DNA of 64,000 bases from contig JABYQQ010000019.1 in assembly GCA_022605405.1 (NCBI GenBank), positions 372,001-436,000 of the forward strand, written 5' to 3'. Every line of letters starts with the position of its first letter. Within the stretch, counting starts at the first letter, position 1. A model generated the notes under the pieces. That model searched no databases, was not told where the DNA came from, and saw only the letters and a program-made list of their open reading frames with translations. Shown piece by piece: positions 1 to 10,710 of this stretch. This stretch comes from Earliella scabrosa (taxonomy: Eukaryota; Basidiomycota; Agaricomycetes; Polyporales; Polyporaceae). A program made the position numbers and the translations under genes.

Positions 1-52
1 ACTCCGCCTGTTCCTGCTCTACCTTCAAGATGTCGAGAGTGACAAGTTAGGG

Positions 53-664
53 ATGAGCATACCCCTCGCCTATGCCCTGCACGACCTCGCACGAGCCCTC
101 ATCTACATCCTCGATCGATTGGTGGATGAACGAGGTTCTCAGGACCCGTCATCGAGGGAGCGTGCGGAACGGACGTTGGCTCGATTCGCCGACATGGTGG
201 AGGAGACAGTGCCATACGACCGGGGACCGGTGAAAGATATGAGTGGCTGGGTAATAGCACTGGCGGAGCGAATGCGCACCATGGTGGCTCCGGTGAGTTC
301 CTGGCGACATTGGGTGCGGAAGATCAAACGGATGACCCACCCACAGGAGGTCTTGGATGGTCGCGTGGCGGACTGGCGAGATATCGTAGGCACTCGGCGC
401 ATCTTCCCCAATGCATCAACGGGTGGGACCTCTTTGCGCAATCGAGGGGTGCAGGCGACCGAAGGCCCCGACGGCGGCGTAACAGATGGGGGAGAGTCGG
501 TCCTACCGGCGGACGGGTTCTCGGACGGCTACGATAGCGCATTGTGGCTCGTGGAGGATCCCCGAGAGCCTTTCAAGTTGTCGGTGTATCAGTGTCCGGA
601 GGATCGAGTGTACTGTTGGGACGACTTGATGCCCGTGGCGCGGGCGCTTGGCCTCGATGTATAA
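53..664 (+). CDS. Hypothetical protein, 203 aa, not recognised
   Basis: An open frame from a true ATG to TAA encodes 203 residues. It has a helical, basic-acidic N-terminal half (about residues 1-115, several Trp), then a Gly-rich low-complexity stretch (about 120-160) and an acidic C-terminal 40 residues. No signal peptide, membrane segment or family motif is visible. Length and mixed composition argue for a real exon rather than a shadow, but the gene may continue into other exons upstream of the window start or downstream. I do not recognise the family. It lies on the same strand as the next two weak frames and may belong with them as a decayed gene group. Confidence 0.4.
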   Translation: MSIPLAYALHDLARALIYILDRLVDERGSQDPSSRERAERTLARFADMVEETVPYDRGPVKDMSGWVIALAERMRTMVAPVSSWRHWVRKIKRMTHPQEVLDGRVADWRDIVGTRRIFPNASTGGTSLRNRGVQATEGPDGGVTDGGESVLPADGFSDGYDSALWLVEDPREPFKLSVYQCPEDRVYCWDDLMPVARALGLDV

Positions 665-714
665 TACCGATGAAATTGGCAGGTTTGAGCCGGCTGATAT
701 ACCACTAGATAAGA

Positions 715-1309
715 GTGCGGGGCCACGACACAAATGGCCGACGGCCTTTGATCAGAGCCATGCAGCAAATCACCACCAACGAATACGTCCACTTCTACGC
801 CCGGAGGAAGGCTGAGGTGCAGGGCTGGACGGTAACTTCGCGTCAGCTGGACTACTTCCTGCGCGTCGAAGGGCCCGCGGGAAGTGAGCCTATCGATCAC
901 TTGGATGTACGTGGAGCTCCCACCCGCCGACAAACGAACTGACAGCCTCCGACAGATACCTCTCTTCGTCAATGGGTTTCGCCCGAGAGATTGCCATGTG
1001 CTACTCGTCCTATACGCCGGCACCGCGAACTACATGGACGACACCACCCACACGATCTCGGCGGAGCTGCTGTTCCAAATCCGACGTGTCCTAGAGTTCT
1101 TGTACGCCCTCTGGGTGCATCACGACAGCTCCATGAAGGACCTGTACGACCAATGGTGTCGTCGTATCGTCAACATCACGGAGTATCGTCGACTTGCAAT
1201 CATCGAGGACCAGAGCCACGAACTAGCCGCATTGAGTGCTTGGATCACGAACATCAAAGGGACAAGGGTGAGAGTCATTCGTCACACGTGGATTTGGGAG
1301 ACTGAGTAG
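715..1309 (+). CDS. Hypothetical coding region, two overlapping frames, gene model unresolved
   Basis: Two plus-strand frames, 715-942 and 884-1309, read like one protein broken between about 884 and 945. The upstream frame ends near a DYFLRVEGP stretch. The downstream frame has natural composition and runs about 120 residues, ending at WIWETE. A 62-nt segment from 885 (GTGAGC) to 946 (ACAG) looks like an intron, but splicing it leads into a frame that stops early instead of the long frame. So either a frameshift is present or the true splice differs. The first ATG in the downstream frame is at 905. No family recognised. Could be a decayed gene. Confidence 0.3.
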
Positions 1310-1330
1310 GACTAGCCCCTGAGCCCAAGG

Positions 1331-1963
1331 ATGTCGGACCCCACTGCTCGTGAGCAGGAACTGGCCGTAAGCGAGCTGACGAACTCTTGGCGGATGTTCA
1401 AAGTGGGTGTTCAAGCGGGCATTGATATTACGGAGAGGAAGGGAGCCCGAGCAACCTATCCCGGTAGGTATCGACCCGAAGATATACTGGAAGGGCTCAG
1501 CGCAAGCGCGGCGACGATAGAGGATCCTCGGGAGGCCGAGGATCTCCACTTAGTGTAGGGACACGCAGTAAGGGCTCCGAGGTTGACGTATTGGGGGGGC
1601 GTTGTGGGAGGGGAAGATGGAAGCCTAACACACGGGGGAATACAAGCAGTTCGGGGTTATAAGATCAAGATGAGCGAGCGAACGGGAGCGTGACATCAAG
1701 GAGAACGAGCTAGCGAAGGAGAGCACGACATCAAGGAAACTGTGGAAGATAGCAATGTGAAGGAACACGATGTAGGGGAAACTAGGGCGGACGGAGAGCG
1801 CGACATCAAGAACACAATTACGATAGGATGGACCACCCAGGCATCACGCCTTGGGTTTATGGTGGGTGATGAACCATTCGGCATCAATGTCGTACAACTG
1901 ATAAAGAGCCTCAGCGAACCTCCAAGGGAGTTAGTGGACGTGTCGAAGGATGTGTCGATGTAA
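1331..1963 (+). other. Two weak open frames, coding status doubtful
   Basis: Frames 1331-1558 (75 aa, ATG) and 1742-1963 (73 aa) are highly charged and without recognisable domains. Between them the DNA has imperfect repeats around 'gacatcaagga' (about 1690-1815). I cannot support a gene here beyond open frame. Confidence 0.15.
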
Positions 1964-1964
1964 C

Positions 1965-2444
1965 CTACCTCCGGATCTCCTTCTCGCCCATCCAATGTTC
2001 CTTGTGCTGGAGGGAGGAGGTAAGCGGTGCCAGCGGGGAGCGAAGGATAGGGAGCGCACCTTGGAAACTTTGAGAACGCGGAGGGTGAGATCGTCCGGCG
2101 GCACGAAATGAGTGCCGTAGTGTCGGAGCCGCGTGTAAGTGAAACCCAGGGCTTGCATGGCCTGGAATCCACCGGTGAGCAAATGAGCCTACAACGCAAA
2201 TCCAACGCTTACCCTGACGACTTCTGACCATAGCAAAGGGGACATGGGAGTGTCGTCGATGCCAAAACAGACACAGAAGACCTGACAAGAGAGGTTAGGG
2301 ACCCGCGCGCACAAGTACCGAAATGACATACCCGGTAATCGGCGACGGTGAGCACCATGATTTCCGAGCCAACAAGGACTGAACCGCCGTACGGGGTGAA
2401 TGACGTCGGACCGGTGTAGGGTGCGCCGTTGGCCAACGCACGAG
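1965..2444 (-). CDS. C-terminal exons of an unrecognised spliced gene
   Basis: Four exons read 5' to 3' on the minus strand: 2444-2332, 2281-2213, 2161-2060 and 2006-1965, stop TAG at 1965-1967. The three introns (50, 51 and 53 nt) all start GT and end CAG, and all keep frame, which is strong support for a real gene. The joined product ends in HKEHWMGEKEIRR and contains a compact aromatic segment (FGIDDTPMSPLLWSEVVR then LGFTYTRLRHYGTHF). The 5' exons are not clear. An acceptor (ATCTAG) precedes 2444, and a long unspliced minus frame continues to about 3313 with Pro/Ser/Arg-rich, low-complexity sequence that may or may not be coding. Family not recognised. Confidence 0.5.
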
Positions 2445-3307
2445 CTAGATGGGTGGGACGTCAGCGAGCATGCTCGAACAGCGCGGCCGCGGGGACAGAG
2501 TGGCTCGAGGCTTGCCCGACGGAGGGTGTACTCTTCCTGCCCCTCGCCCTCGCCGCACAGGGTGGCGGTGGGAGCGAGGATGGGAGAGCAGGACGCCAGG
2601 GGGCACCCTTGGGACGAGCCTTTGCCGGCGGAAGGTGACGAAGGGTACGCCCCCTGGACAGAGACCGATCTTCGCTCGCGATCGTCCTCCTGAGCCATGC
2701 TCGCGTTGACGAAAGTGAGCGAAGATCGGGAATATGAATGGCTGGGGACGAGGAGCGTGGACTGAGTGCCGGCCTCCGCTGGCTCGTGGTGGGCCAACAG
2801 AGCGACGGGTGCAATCACGGGAGCGGACAGGACGTGGGTGGTGGGGAGAGGAAAACGGGGGCACTCACCACCAGGAATACGTGAGGGAGAGGGCGCGTTG
2901 ATGGAGCGATAGATGGAGCTGGAGGACAGGCCTGCCCCGGGAGACGTTGATGACGAGGGAGGACGCGTCTTCAGCCGGTCAGCGGGACCTGAAGTAGCGA
3001 TGGCCGAGGGAGAGCAGAAGCGAGGGATGGTGGAGCGCGAGGGGGAAGGGGTCAGGGAGAGGAACAGCCGGACGAGATTGAGAGGGCGCGACCAACGCGC
3101 GACCGGGGGCGATACGACGAGATGAGGAGGCGTGGAGATCGCGAGGCCTATCGCACGCAAAAACGCGAGGGCGAGAGGGGGCCGTACAACGGGAGAGGAG
3201 GGTCTGTTCGCGAGCAGCACTGGAGAAGACAAGTGGTAGGCCGGTAGGAGAACGAGAGGGCGGACAATAGGAAAGGTTGATATTGAGCCTGTTAAGCCCC
3301 TAAACAA

Positions 3308-3380
3308 GCCCACATGGCTCAGTTGGACACCGTGTCTACCTGATTAATCGAGGTCGCGCGTTCGAACCGTGCTGATGCCG
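3308..3380 (+). repeat. tRNA-like sequence, possible SINE head or tRNA relic
   Basis: A good A-box (TGGCTCAGTTGG, 3315-3326) is followed about 30 nt later by a B-box/T-loop (GTTCGAACC) inside a pairable 5-bp T stem. The putative acceptor arms (gcccaca and tgatgcc) pair poorly and no canonical anticodon loop forms, so a functional tRNA is unlikely. A tRNA-derived SINE or tRNA pseudogene fits better. Confidence 0.4.
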
Positions 3381-3639
3381 CTCCTTTCTCGACAGTGTTG
3401 CATTTTGGCGACGTGACCTGCGATCGACAAGCGCCGAACTTAAGCTGAACTCGGGATTAACCTGAGCAATTAACTCCCAACCGCAGACCGTAACCTGCGC
3501 TCGAGGCGGGATGAACAAAGGAAGGCGCGGTGTGTGATGCAAAACTTGGCGTTCATCCGTGGGTTCAACTCAAGCTGCTGCGTTAATCCGCCATCGACTC
3601 GCGACGGCGATGTCACTGCCGGCGATCAGCTCCAGAATG

Positions 3640-3830
3640 AGCGGGGGTTAGGACGCTCGTGGGGGGCGGTAGGGATTAGCGAGAGTTAATCGTGGATTGA
3701 GTGCGGATTAGGCCGGGGTTGTTGAGGATTAACAGTGGGCGGGGAGGGGTTGAAGGGTGCTAATCTCAGGATAGAGGGATTAAGGGCGGATCAGGCCAGG
3801 ATTAGTGAGGATTCACAGAGGGCGGGGAGG
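3640..3830. repeat. Degenerate G-rich tandem repeat
   Basis: Two related blocks of about 45 bp, near 3705 and 3785, share the pattern gcggat-aggcc-gg-tt-gtgaggatt-acag-gggcggggagg. Shorter GGATTA/GGGATTAG motifs recur through the interval. It is non-coding on both strands as far as I can see. Confidence 0.5.
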
Positions 3831-5637
3831 CACGCGGTGAGTTACTGGGGAAGATGATCTGAGTTGACCTATAGCTATCGCTACAGGATCATCTAAAGTA
3901 TTGAAACTGGTGGTGGTCCAGTTTGGATACTATGGGATTAAAGAGAAGGACTGATATCATGATCACCTTCACATCATACCACGCCACAGCCTGCTGAGCA
4001 TCAACAAAAGTCGACAAAAGCCATTCTTTGTCAGTGCCGATGTTCGACCATACACTATATGTAACAAGCAGCGCGGCGACGACGTGGCAGTATCGCAGAG
4101 CGGTCACGCTACTAAGTATGTTGCCTTCCGCGAGACACTCACATGTGCTTATGGGGATTCCCGCCGTGTGCATGAGACAATTAGCACTATAACAGCATTG
4201 ATAAATTCGCACCCAGACTCACAACTTCAACCGATGATGGAACGGCCTACAGCCGTGAGTTCCCCTATGGTCACGGTAGGCCACAGGCATGATCAGACTG
4301 CAGCCTGAGAGCGGTTTTCAGCATATATGTTTATGTGCGCCAATAGGGCAGCTGAATCTTATTATTTGCGAGATTTCACACTAGCTGCTCGTGATGGGGG
4401 GAAAGCGAGGACGACGTGCGAAGTCGAAAGGCTGAAGCTTCAGATAACGCGTTGACGCGTGGAGTCACAAAAGCGTCACGGGATGACGTAACGGACCCCT
4501 GGCCTGCACCGTGACGAAGTTCGTCCACTCCATCATCCACTCACACTTTCTCTGAGAAATGTCAGCTGCTTCCGCCACGTCTAGAAATGTGCCTCAACTA
4601 AGGCAGCCGCGTTGAGGATCTGCATGCAGTGGGCCGATTCACCGTCTGTAAACGCTGTCAAGCTTCAATGCTTTTACCTTCAACGCAACTGGTGGAATTT
4701 GCGAAAGAGGACGTTGGCCAAGACCCAGATGGTGATGTTGATTGGAGCTAGAAGGTGTGTGCGCATACTACAATTCAGCTCCTCAGTCCCTCTACATCTT
4801 CTGTCTGCAGGATTGTTGAAGGACGTTGTGCTTGGAGAGACGAGCAACATACTTAGCCGAGCCCCCTCCGCCCTAGGTCATCCATGCTCACTATGACCGC
4901 CCTTCGTGGAGTTGCCGCGTTGAAGCTCAAGTACGAAAACGGCGCCGTGAGCAAATTTCCCTGATCCTGATCCTCTATAGAGTCACGCACTCGCACAGTC
5001 CAACGGCAATCGCGATGGGTGTTGCATATCTCAGCAGGGATGCGGTGTGGACATTCACTGCCAGCCAACCTAGCGCCGAGAGGTGAGGTTCATTAGCACT
5101 GTCTGCACGTTGCCGCGAGTTTCAAACTCGGCATGCTCGCGGGTCATCTCATGCTCAGCGCTGGACTCGGCTCGCTGGCGTCACCAACGGCGGGGATGCG
5201 AAGCATACATGACGTCGACCAGTCACCGACACATCCGTGATCACGAACAAGGAGGCCCCACGCACTTCAGCATCTGTTCCTCGTGGTCGACGTTCCTCAT
5301 GCATATGGGCACGGGTCACAAGGTGCGTCTGTATGCTTCCGAAACATCGCATCAGTCTCACAGTCTCGTCAGCCCACCTCCAAACCGGCTCGCTACCTTC
5401 CATCACACATGCGCGATGCCGCTCATCTTGACAATATTACGCCATCCACTCCATTCAGCGCGCAACAAGTTCTTGGTTCCCTTATGCGACCAGCGATGAC
5501 GCTTCGTCTTCTTCGAGGTCAGCAAAGTCCGCCGCAGGCCTGGCGGCTGTATAAGAACGAAGGATCGACACGGCTTGGGTGGAGCTGGGACATCCGCCCG
5601 CATCTCTCTAGCACTTCCCTTCAACTCCAATATCGGC
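3831..5637. other. Intergenic, no supported gene
   Basis: Only short frames with unnatural composition occur here. The last few hundred bases would include the promoter and 5' UTR of the GH43 gene: a 'tataagaa' at about 5549-5556 lies roughly 85 bp before its ATG. Confidence 0.5.
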
Positions 5638-7077
5638 ATGAAGCTAAATCTCCTCGCCTCGCTCCTCTCTCTCGCGGCACTTGCGCTCTCTGTGCCGAAT
5701 CCTCTCCCCGGAAGTTGTAAATGCCAGATGTCACCCATATGCGTGCTCGCGTTCACTCCCTGTCTTTCTCATCAGCCAACATCGTCGTACGAGACCCGAC
5801 GATCATCTACAACTCGGCGAGCAGGGTATGTCTTGACTCTTACTGTCCAAGCGGACTTTCGGCTAGGCTGTCTGCATCCGGTTGATTCATTTTGCCTATA
5901 CAGAAATACTTCGCCTTCTCTACCGACGAAGGCATCAGGATCTTCACCTCGCCGTCTCTCACGGGGTGAGCCCATGTCTGATCAGCGCCCACACTCCTAG
6001 TTTGACATTGACTCCCTCTCATCCTAGTCCATGGACGCGTACCGGTTCTGTGCTCCCAAACGGCTCTATCATCGACCTCCCCGGAAACCGTGCGCTATGG
6101 GCACCTGATATCGGCATTCTTTACGACGCCTATGTCCTCTACTACTCCGTCTCGACAGTTGGCAGCCAGAACTCGGCCATCGGCCTCGCGACGAGCTACA
6201 CGATGGAGCCGGGTGACTGGCTCGACTGGGGCGCGGTCATCACGTCGAAACCTGGAGACCCATACAATGCCAGTATGTCTGCCCTCTGTCTCGATGGTGC
6301 TGTGCGAGTAAAGTGCACTGACCCGCCGGGATCTTGCAGTTGACGCGCACATCCTCGACAACAACGGGATCCATTTGACGTTCGGCTCGTACTGGGAGGG
6401 CATCTTCCAGGTCCCGCTCCTCAACGCGTCCGCCGCGGCTTCGGTATGTTTTGCCCCTGGGCCGTCATCACGTTTCCCCGTTCCCGCTGACGACTCGACT
6501 GGTGTGGCGTAGCCTCCTCCGGGAGTCCACATTGCTGGAGGCGGCGGCCGGCCCGCAGAGGGCGCGACGATCTACAAGCCCCCGAACTCGCAGTACTTCT
6601 ATGCGTTCTTTTCCGACGGCATCACGCCGTTCAACGGGGTACGTCCAGACCATGGCGGTCCGCATTTCTCTCCAATATCGTATGCATGCTGACGGCCTCC
6701 ATCCCTCCCTCCGTCTGGCTGCATCCACACGACGCACACTATTCAATGCCCTCCCACACACCCACTGCCCACAGGCGACGGAGCGCCCTCCCCCCGGCCA
6801 GGAATACAAAGTGCTCGTGGGGCGCAGCACGTCCGTCACGGGCCCGTTCGTCGACCAGGCCGGGAACGAGCTCACGCGCGGCGGCGCGGGCACGCTCGTC
6901 CTCGGCTCGCACGACAACGTGTACGCGCCGGGCGGGCAGAGCGTGTACCGCGACCCGGTCAGCGGGCGCGACATCATCGTGTACCACTACATCCCGAACG
7001 ACCGGTTTGGCGGGCCGTCGTACCTCGGGATCAACTACCTCGACTTCTCGTCTGGCTGGCCGGTCGTTGTGGACTAG
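5638..7077 (+). CDS. Secreted GH43 arabinan endo-1,5-alpha-L-arabinosidase-like
   Basis: Seven exons: 5638-5716, 5776-5825, 5904-5965, 6028-6272, 6340-6443, 6513-6638 and 6775-7077. They join in frame to 322 aa. The start is the ATG opening a clear signal peptide (MKLNLLASLLSLAALALS), so the enzyme is secreted. Family GH43 five-bladed beta-propeller signatures appear in order: VVRDPTII with the catalytic base Asp33, LWAPDIG, AIDAHIL with the pKa-modulating Asp147, FGSYWEGIF, and EGATIYK with the acid Glu196. The C-terminal VYAPGGQSVY and IVYHYI segments fit endo-arabinanases. The expected role is hydrolysis of 1,5-linked arabinan of pectin side chains during plant cell wall decay. Length is typical for the subfamily, and no key residue is missing. 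Confidence 0.9.
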
Positions 7078-8780
7078 CCTGAGGGGCGAGATCGGGCAGA
7101 TGAGATGAGAGGAAGAGCGTGAGCGTGGAGTGTGTCATGGTGGTCGAGCGTGCATATATGCGGTGTGTTGTACGTTATCCAGATGACGAGTGTACTGAAT
7201 TCGCAGACAATCCATGCGTCATGACGCGAGATTGTGACAGTCTGGTGCGGTACGTCACCCGTGACTTGTCGCGACCGTGACGCACCGTTTCACGCCGGCT
7301 TGGAATTCCTCCTCCTTCCTCTCCTCCAACATTTCGCGCCGCAAAACATGCGCCGTGCGTTCCTTGATGCTCTCGAGTTTCTCAGCGCCCGATCTGGGAA
7401 GCTCGGCACTACACCACCATCTGTAGAGTCTTCCCGGCCCGGCCACGGGCGAGCCCTCGTCACCGCCTGTTCAAGACACCAATGTCAGGACGGCATGCAC
7501 TCATGGCGTCGAACATCAAGACACGCGGTCTGGGATATGCCTTCGCCTCATAACAGTGGCGCATCTGCGAATCTCGTCTCAACATAATCAAGATCCTACA
7601 ACCTGTCCCCCGACAATCGGTGCGTAGTTGCTTGTGCAGCACATGGGGACAGACACGCCGGCTTGCCCGTCTTCGCGGTCTTCTACTCTCGTCCGACAAG
7701 GGCATGCAGGCTCGCAGACCATACCTTGGGCATCGCCGTCCCTTCTTCGATCGTACCGCACCCATTCCAAAGGCATGGACGGATCGAGAGCGGACGGATG
7801 ATGGAGCAAGCACTGTAACCGCGGGGCGCGATGGACTCGAGGTCTGCGTGATCCCGACTGGTGCTCTGGAACACGAACATCGCTCGCTCTGTTGATCCAT
7901 TCCTTGGGCGCGCGGGACTACAGCAGCCGCTCCCTCTTTCAAGTAACACTTGCGTGAGTTTCTCGTTTTAGCTTAGGTGCCGTGCTTCACCGTGTGGTTC
8001 AGGCAACGCGCACTTCGCCAGGTCCTTCGGCGTCCTCCTTCAAGCGCATACGGGCGAGAACGCTCCGCTCTACCAACAGCACACCATGTTTACAGCCACA
8101 GCGAGAACGTCTACGCAATGTCGCGTCTCGGCTTCAAGGGGTGCGCGTTTTCTTCCTCACGGATTCTCCTGATTTGCGCGAGCTGCAGGCCTTGAGACGG
8201 TCGGGGTGACTGCGCACGTATCGCACACGAGCGATGCTCAGACTCATTCCCTCTGGCGGTGAAGGGTCCCGTCCCGCCCGATGCGAGTTACGTCCGGTTT
8301 TCGAGGAAAGGCAGCAAAGGCAGGGTTCGTCATCAAGTCCAGCTCCAAGTCTAGAGCACGACGGTCCCCTTGAACACCTGCTCCCGATTATGAACCACGC
8401 GCAACCTTCCTGCGGTACTCGCAACGCGCAGAGACTGCTTGGGTAGGGCGTCCTCCCCAACCTCGGTGGAGAGGTGAGGATCCGGTATTCGTCTATGCGT
8501 CTACTGACATAGAGCGTTGATGTTCGCAGACTATCGCCGTTGACTGAGACTCACGGAGTCGCAGTTGGAATATATGTACAGTCTTCAACCGATTACTGCC
8601 ATGTCGGTGTGATGAAACATGGATTCGGAAGAAGCATTATGAGGACAAGTTCTGCGCGTCCTACGTATACATATGCATGCAATATATGAGAACGCTCGCG
8701 TGCAACACGCTAGCGGGAAAAATTGAGGCGGAGGGCAAGCGTCGTCGACGCTCGTCCACTCGCGGGCATCCAAGGATCCG
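7078..8780. other. Intergenic, no supported gene
   Basis: Frames here (for example minus 7460-7942) are Arg/Ser/Cys-rich shadows with no splice pattern I could assemble into a natural protein. The first part is the 3' UTR of the GH43 gene. Confidence 0.4.
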
Positions 8781-9395
8781 CGAAGGTATCCGTGGAAGAC
8801 CCCGCGTCCGCGCTGTCGCAGGCGTCGCCTGGCATCTGCACCGTCGGTGACAGGCATCCACGCACAGAGCAGTAACGAACTGCACTCTGGCTGGGCATCT
8901 GCGCGCGTCGCGATCGCAGGCATAGCAGCGTCGCTGCACTAGCTAGTCAGGCATCCACAAACAGAGCAGCGTCGCTGCACTCTGGTCGGGCATCCGCGCA
9001 CGGAGCAGTCTCGAACGTACACTGCACCCCGGCCGGGCATCTGCACGCGTCGCGGTCGCAGGCATCCACACACAGAGCAGCGTCGCTGCATCCTGGTCGG
9101 GCATCCGCACGCAGAGCAGCGTCGCTGCACCCTGGTCGGGCATCTGCGCGCGTCGCGATCGCAGGCATCCGCACGCAGAGCAGCGTCGCTGCATCCTGGT
9201 CGGGTACATATATATCCACGCGCACAGAGTCGCTGTACTCTGGCCGGAAATCGCAAGTCGCAAGTCGCATCCAGAGCAGTCTCGCATACTGCACCCTGGT
9301 CGACGTCGTGCATCCACGCTCGAGGCAGGACGAACCTGCACCCCGGCTGGGCATCTGCACTCTAGGCAGGCATCCGCACACTGGCGGGAGGATAA
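8780..9395. repeat. Minisatellite, 39-bp core with a 25-bp variant unit
   Basis: The core unit is gcatccgcacgcagagcagc followed by gtcgctgcaccctggtcgg (39 bp), repeated with substitutions and partial units. It alternates with units carrying gcgcgcgtcgcgatcgcag. Because 39 is a multiple of three, minus-strand frames stay open and give a 13-residue repeat (DAALRADARPGCS type). I take these frames as by-products of the repeat. It lies about 0.2 kb outside the left end of the large inverted duplication. Confidence 0.8.
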
Positions 9396-9399
9396 TAGG

Positions 9400-10710
9400 G
9401 GGTCTACATCCGAACTCGATACGACCCATCCATCCTCAAAGACGTGTCATTTCCTCCTCACTCTCGAGGGTTACGAACATGCGTCTGGGACAAAGCGGCG
9501 GGAGCCCGAAGGCTGTTCGAAATGTGATGATGACCTCGACACGGTGCATTTGACCGTGGCGGGTAGGGATGGAAGAGGGACGGGGAGAGGTCCCAGGTGA
9601 ACGCGACTGTGGCGTGGGAGCAACGCGTCTGTGGCGCGGGAACGCAGGCGTCGGGGTTTGAAGTGTCTCTGTCTCGTCGTTCACCTGAGACTCAGAGTTA
9701 ACTGGAACTTGAAGCAATACCAGCACTCACAATCTCACTCATACTGATCCCGAGAGGCCCTTTACGCTCTAGATGCGCCTCCCACCACCTGCATACACAC
9801 TGTCCAACTACACGGACCCACGTTGCTACACGAGACAAGATCATGTCAGTGGAGCATATCTCGCGGGGTGAAGACTTTAGGTCAGGATACAGGAATGTAC
9901 GACATTCAGTGAGTACTCAGAGAAAGAGCATTTGATCCATGCCTTTGACCCTGTGTCTGCATGGAACTGTGCAGTTGATAATAGATTCTCCCCTCGTCGT
10001 CCGGATCGCTGATGTATGCACTTCTCGTACCCTCATATTCTTGATCGTACTGCTGCACATACGTTCAGTCCAGTGCATGCCAGGAAGGCGCGCCCCTAGG
10101 TCGATCTCAGGCCTATGAGCCACTGGCTCGAGTAGGGTACGGTCTATTGGCTCATCGGTTTCTGAGACCTTGCAACACGTCGTGAAATGGGTACGTAATT
10201 TTTCCGGGCCGTCGAGTAAATTGAAGCATTGAAACATGTCGACCAGGTGCTCAACGTGTTGGGACAAACGCATAGCATTGAGTGCAAACTATGTACGCAT
10301 TCTTGCGAAACTCTGGCATGGAGAGCGTCGAGTCGTCAACGCCGGCCCGGGATAGGGCTCGAGATTCATCATTGGCGGTGGCGGAAGCAGAAAATTGCTT
10401 GTGGCCGTTTACACGGCGTACGCAAGGTCAGAGCTGTTCGTTCGAACTCACGGCGTCGTTCTGACACAGCGTACTGTGTAGCTGGGAGCAAACCAGCCAC
10501 GTGCTTTGCAACGACCTTGGCCCGGGTGTTGCATTGAGCGCTAAAGCTCCTCAACCACCAACCATCCTTGCTCTACCAACCCTATCACTGCCCGTCTCAC
10601 TCTCAACCATCGTCATTGTTGATCATGTAAGTTGAGGTCTTTTCCACGGCTCGTATAACCCTCCTCACACCGTGTGGTCGGCATACCCTCTAGCTAGCAG
10701 CTGACTTGCG
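9400..10710. other. Non-coding outer arm and promoter side of F-box gene A
   Basis: No convincing gene was seen. Frames such as minus 9917-10273 have partners in the right arm (plus 28822-29184), but indels change the frame between the copies and the starts are not ATG, so conserved coding is not supported. Confidence 0.4.

Noticed and set aside
2189..3313. 374-aa unspliced minus-strand frame as a single gene
   Set aside because: Its 3' part is crossed by three good introns that leave this frame, and its 5' part is low-complexity Pro/Ser/Arg sequence typical of GC-rich antisense frames.
3308..3380. Functional tRNA gene
   Set aside because: Acceptor stem does not pair and no standard anticodon loop forms.
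8939..9429. Cys/Ala/Asp-rich repeat proteins on the minus strand (124-160 aa)
   Set aside because: Three overlapping frames are open simply because the 39-bp repeat length is a multiple of three; starts are arbitrary.
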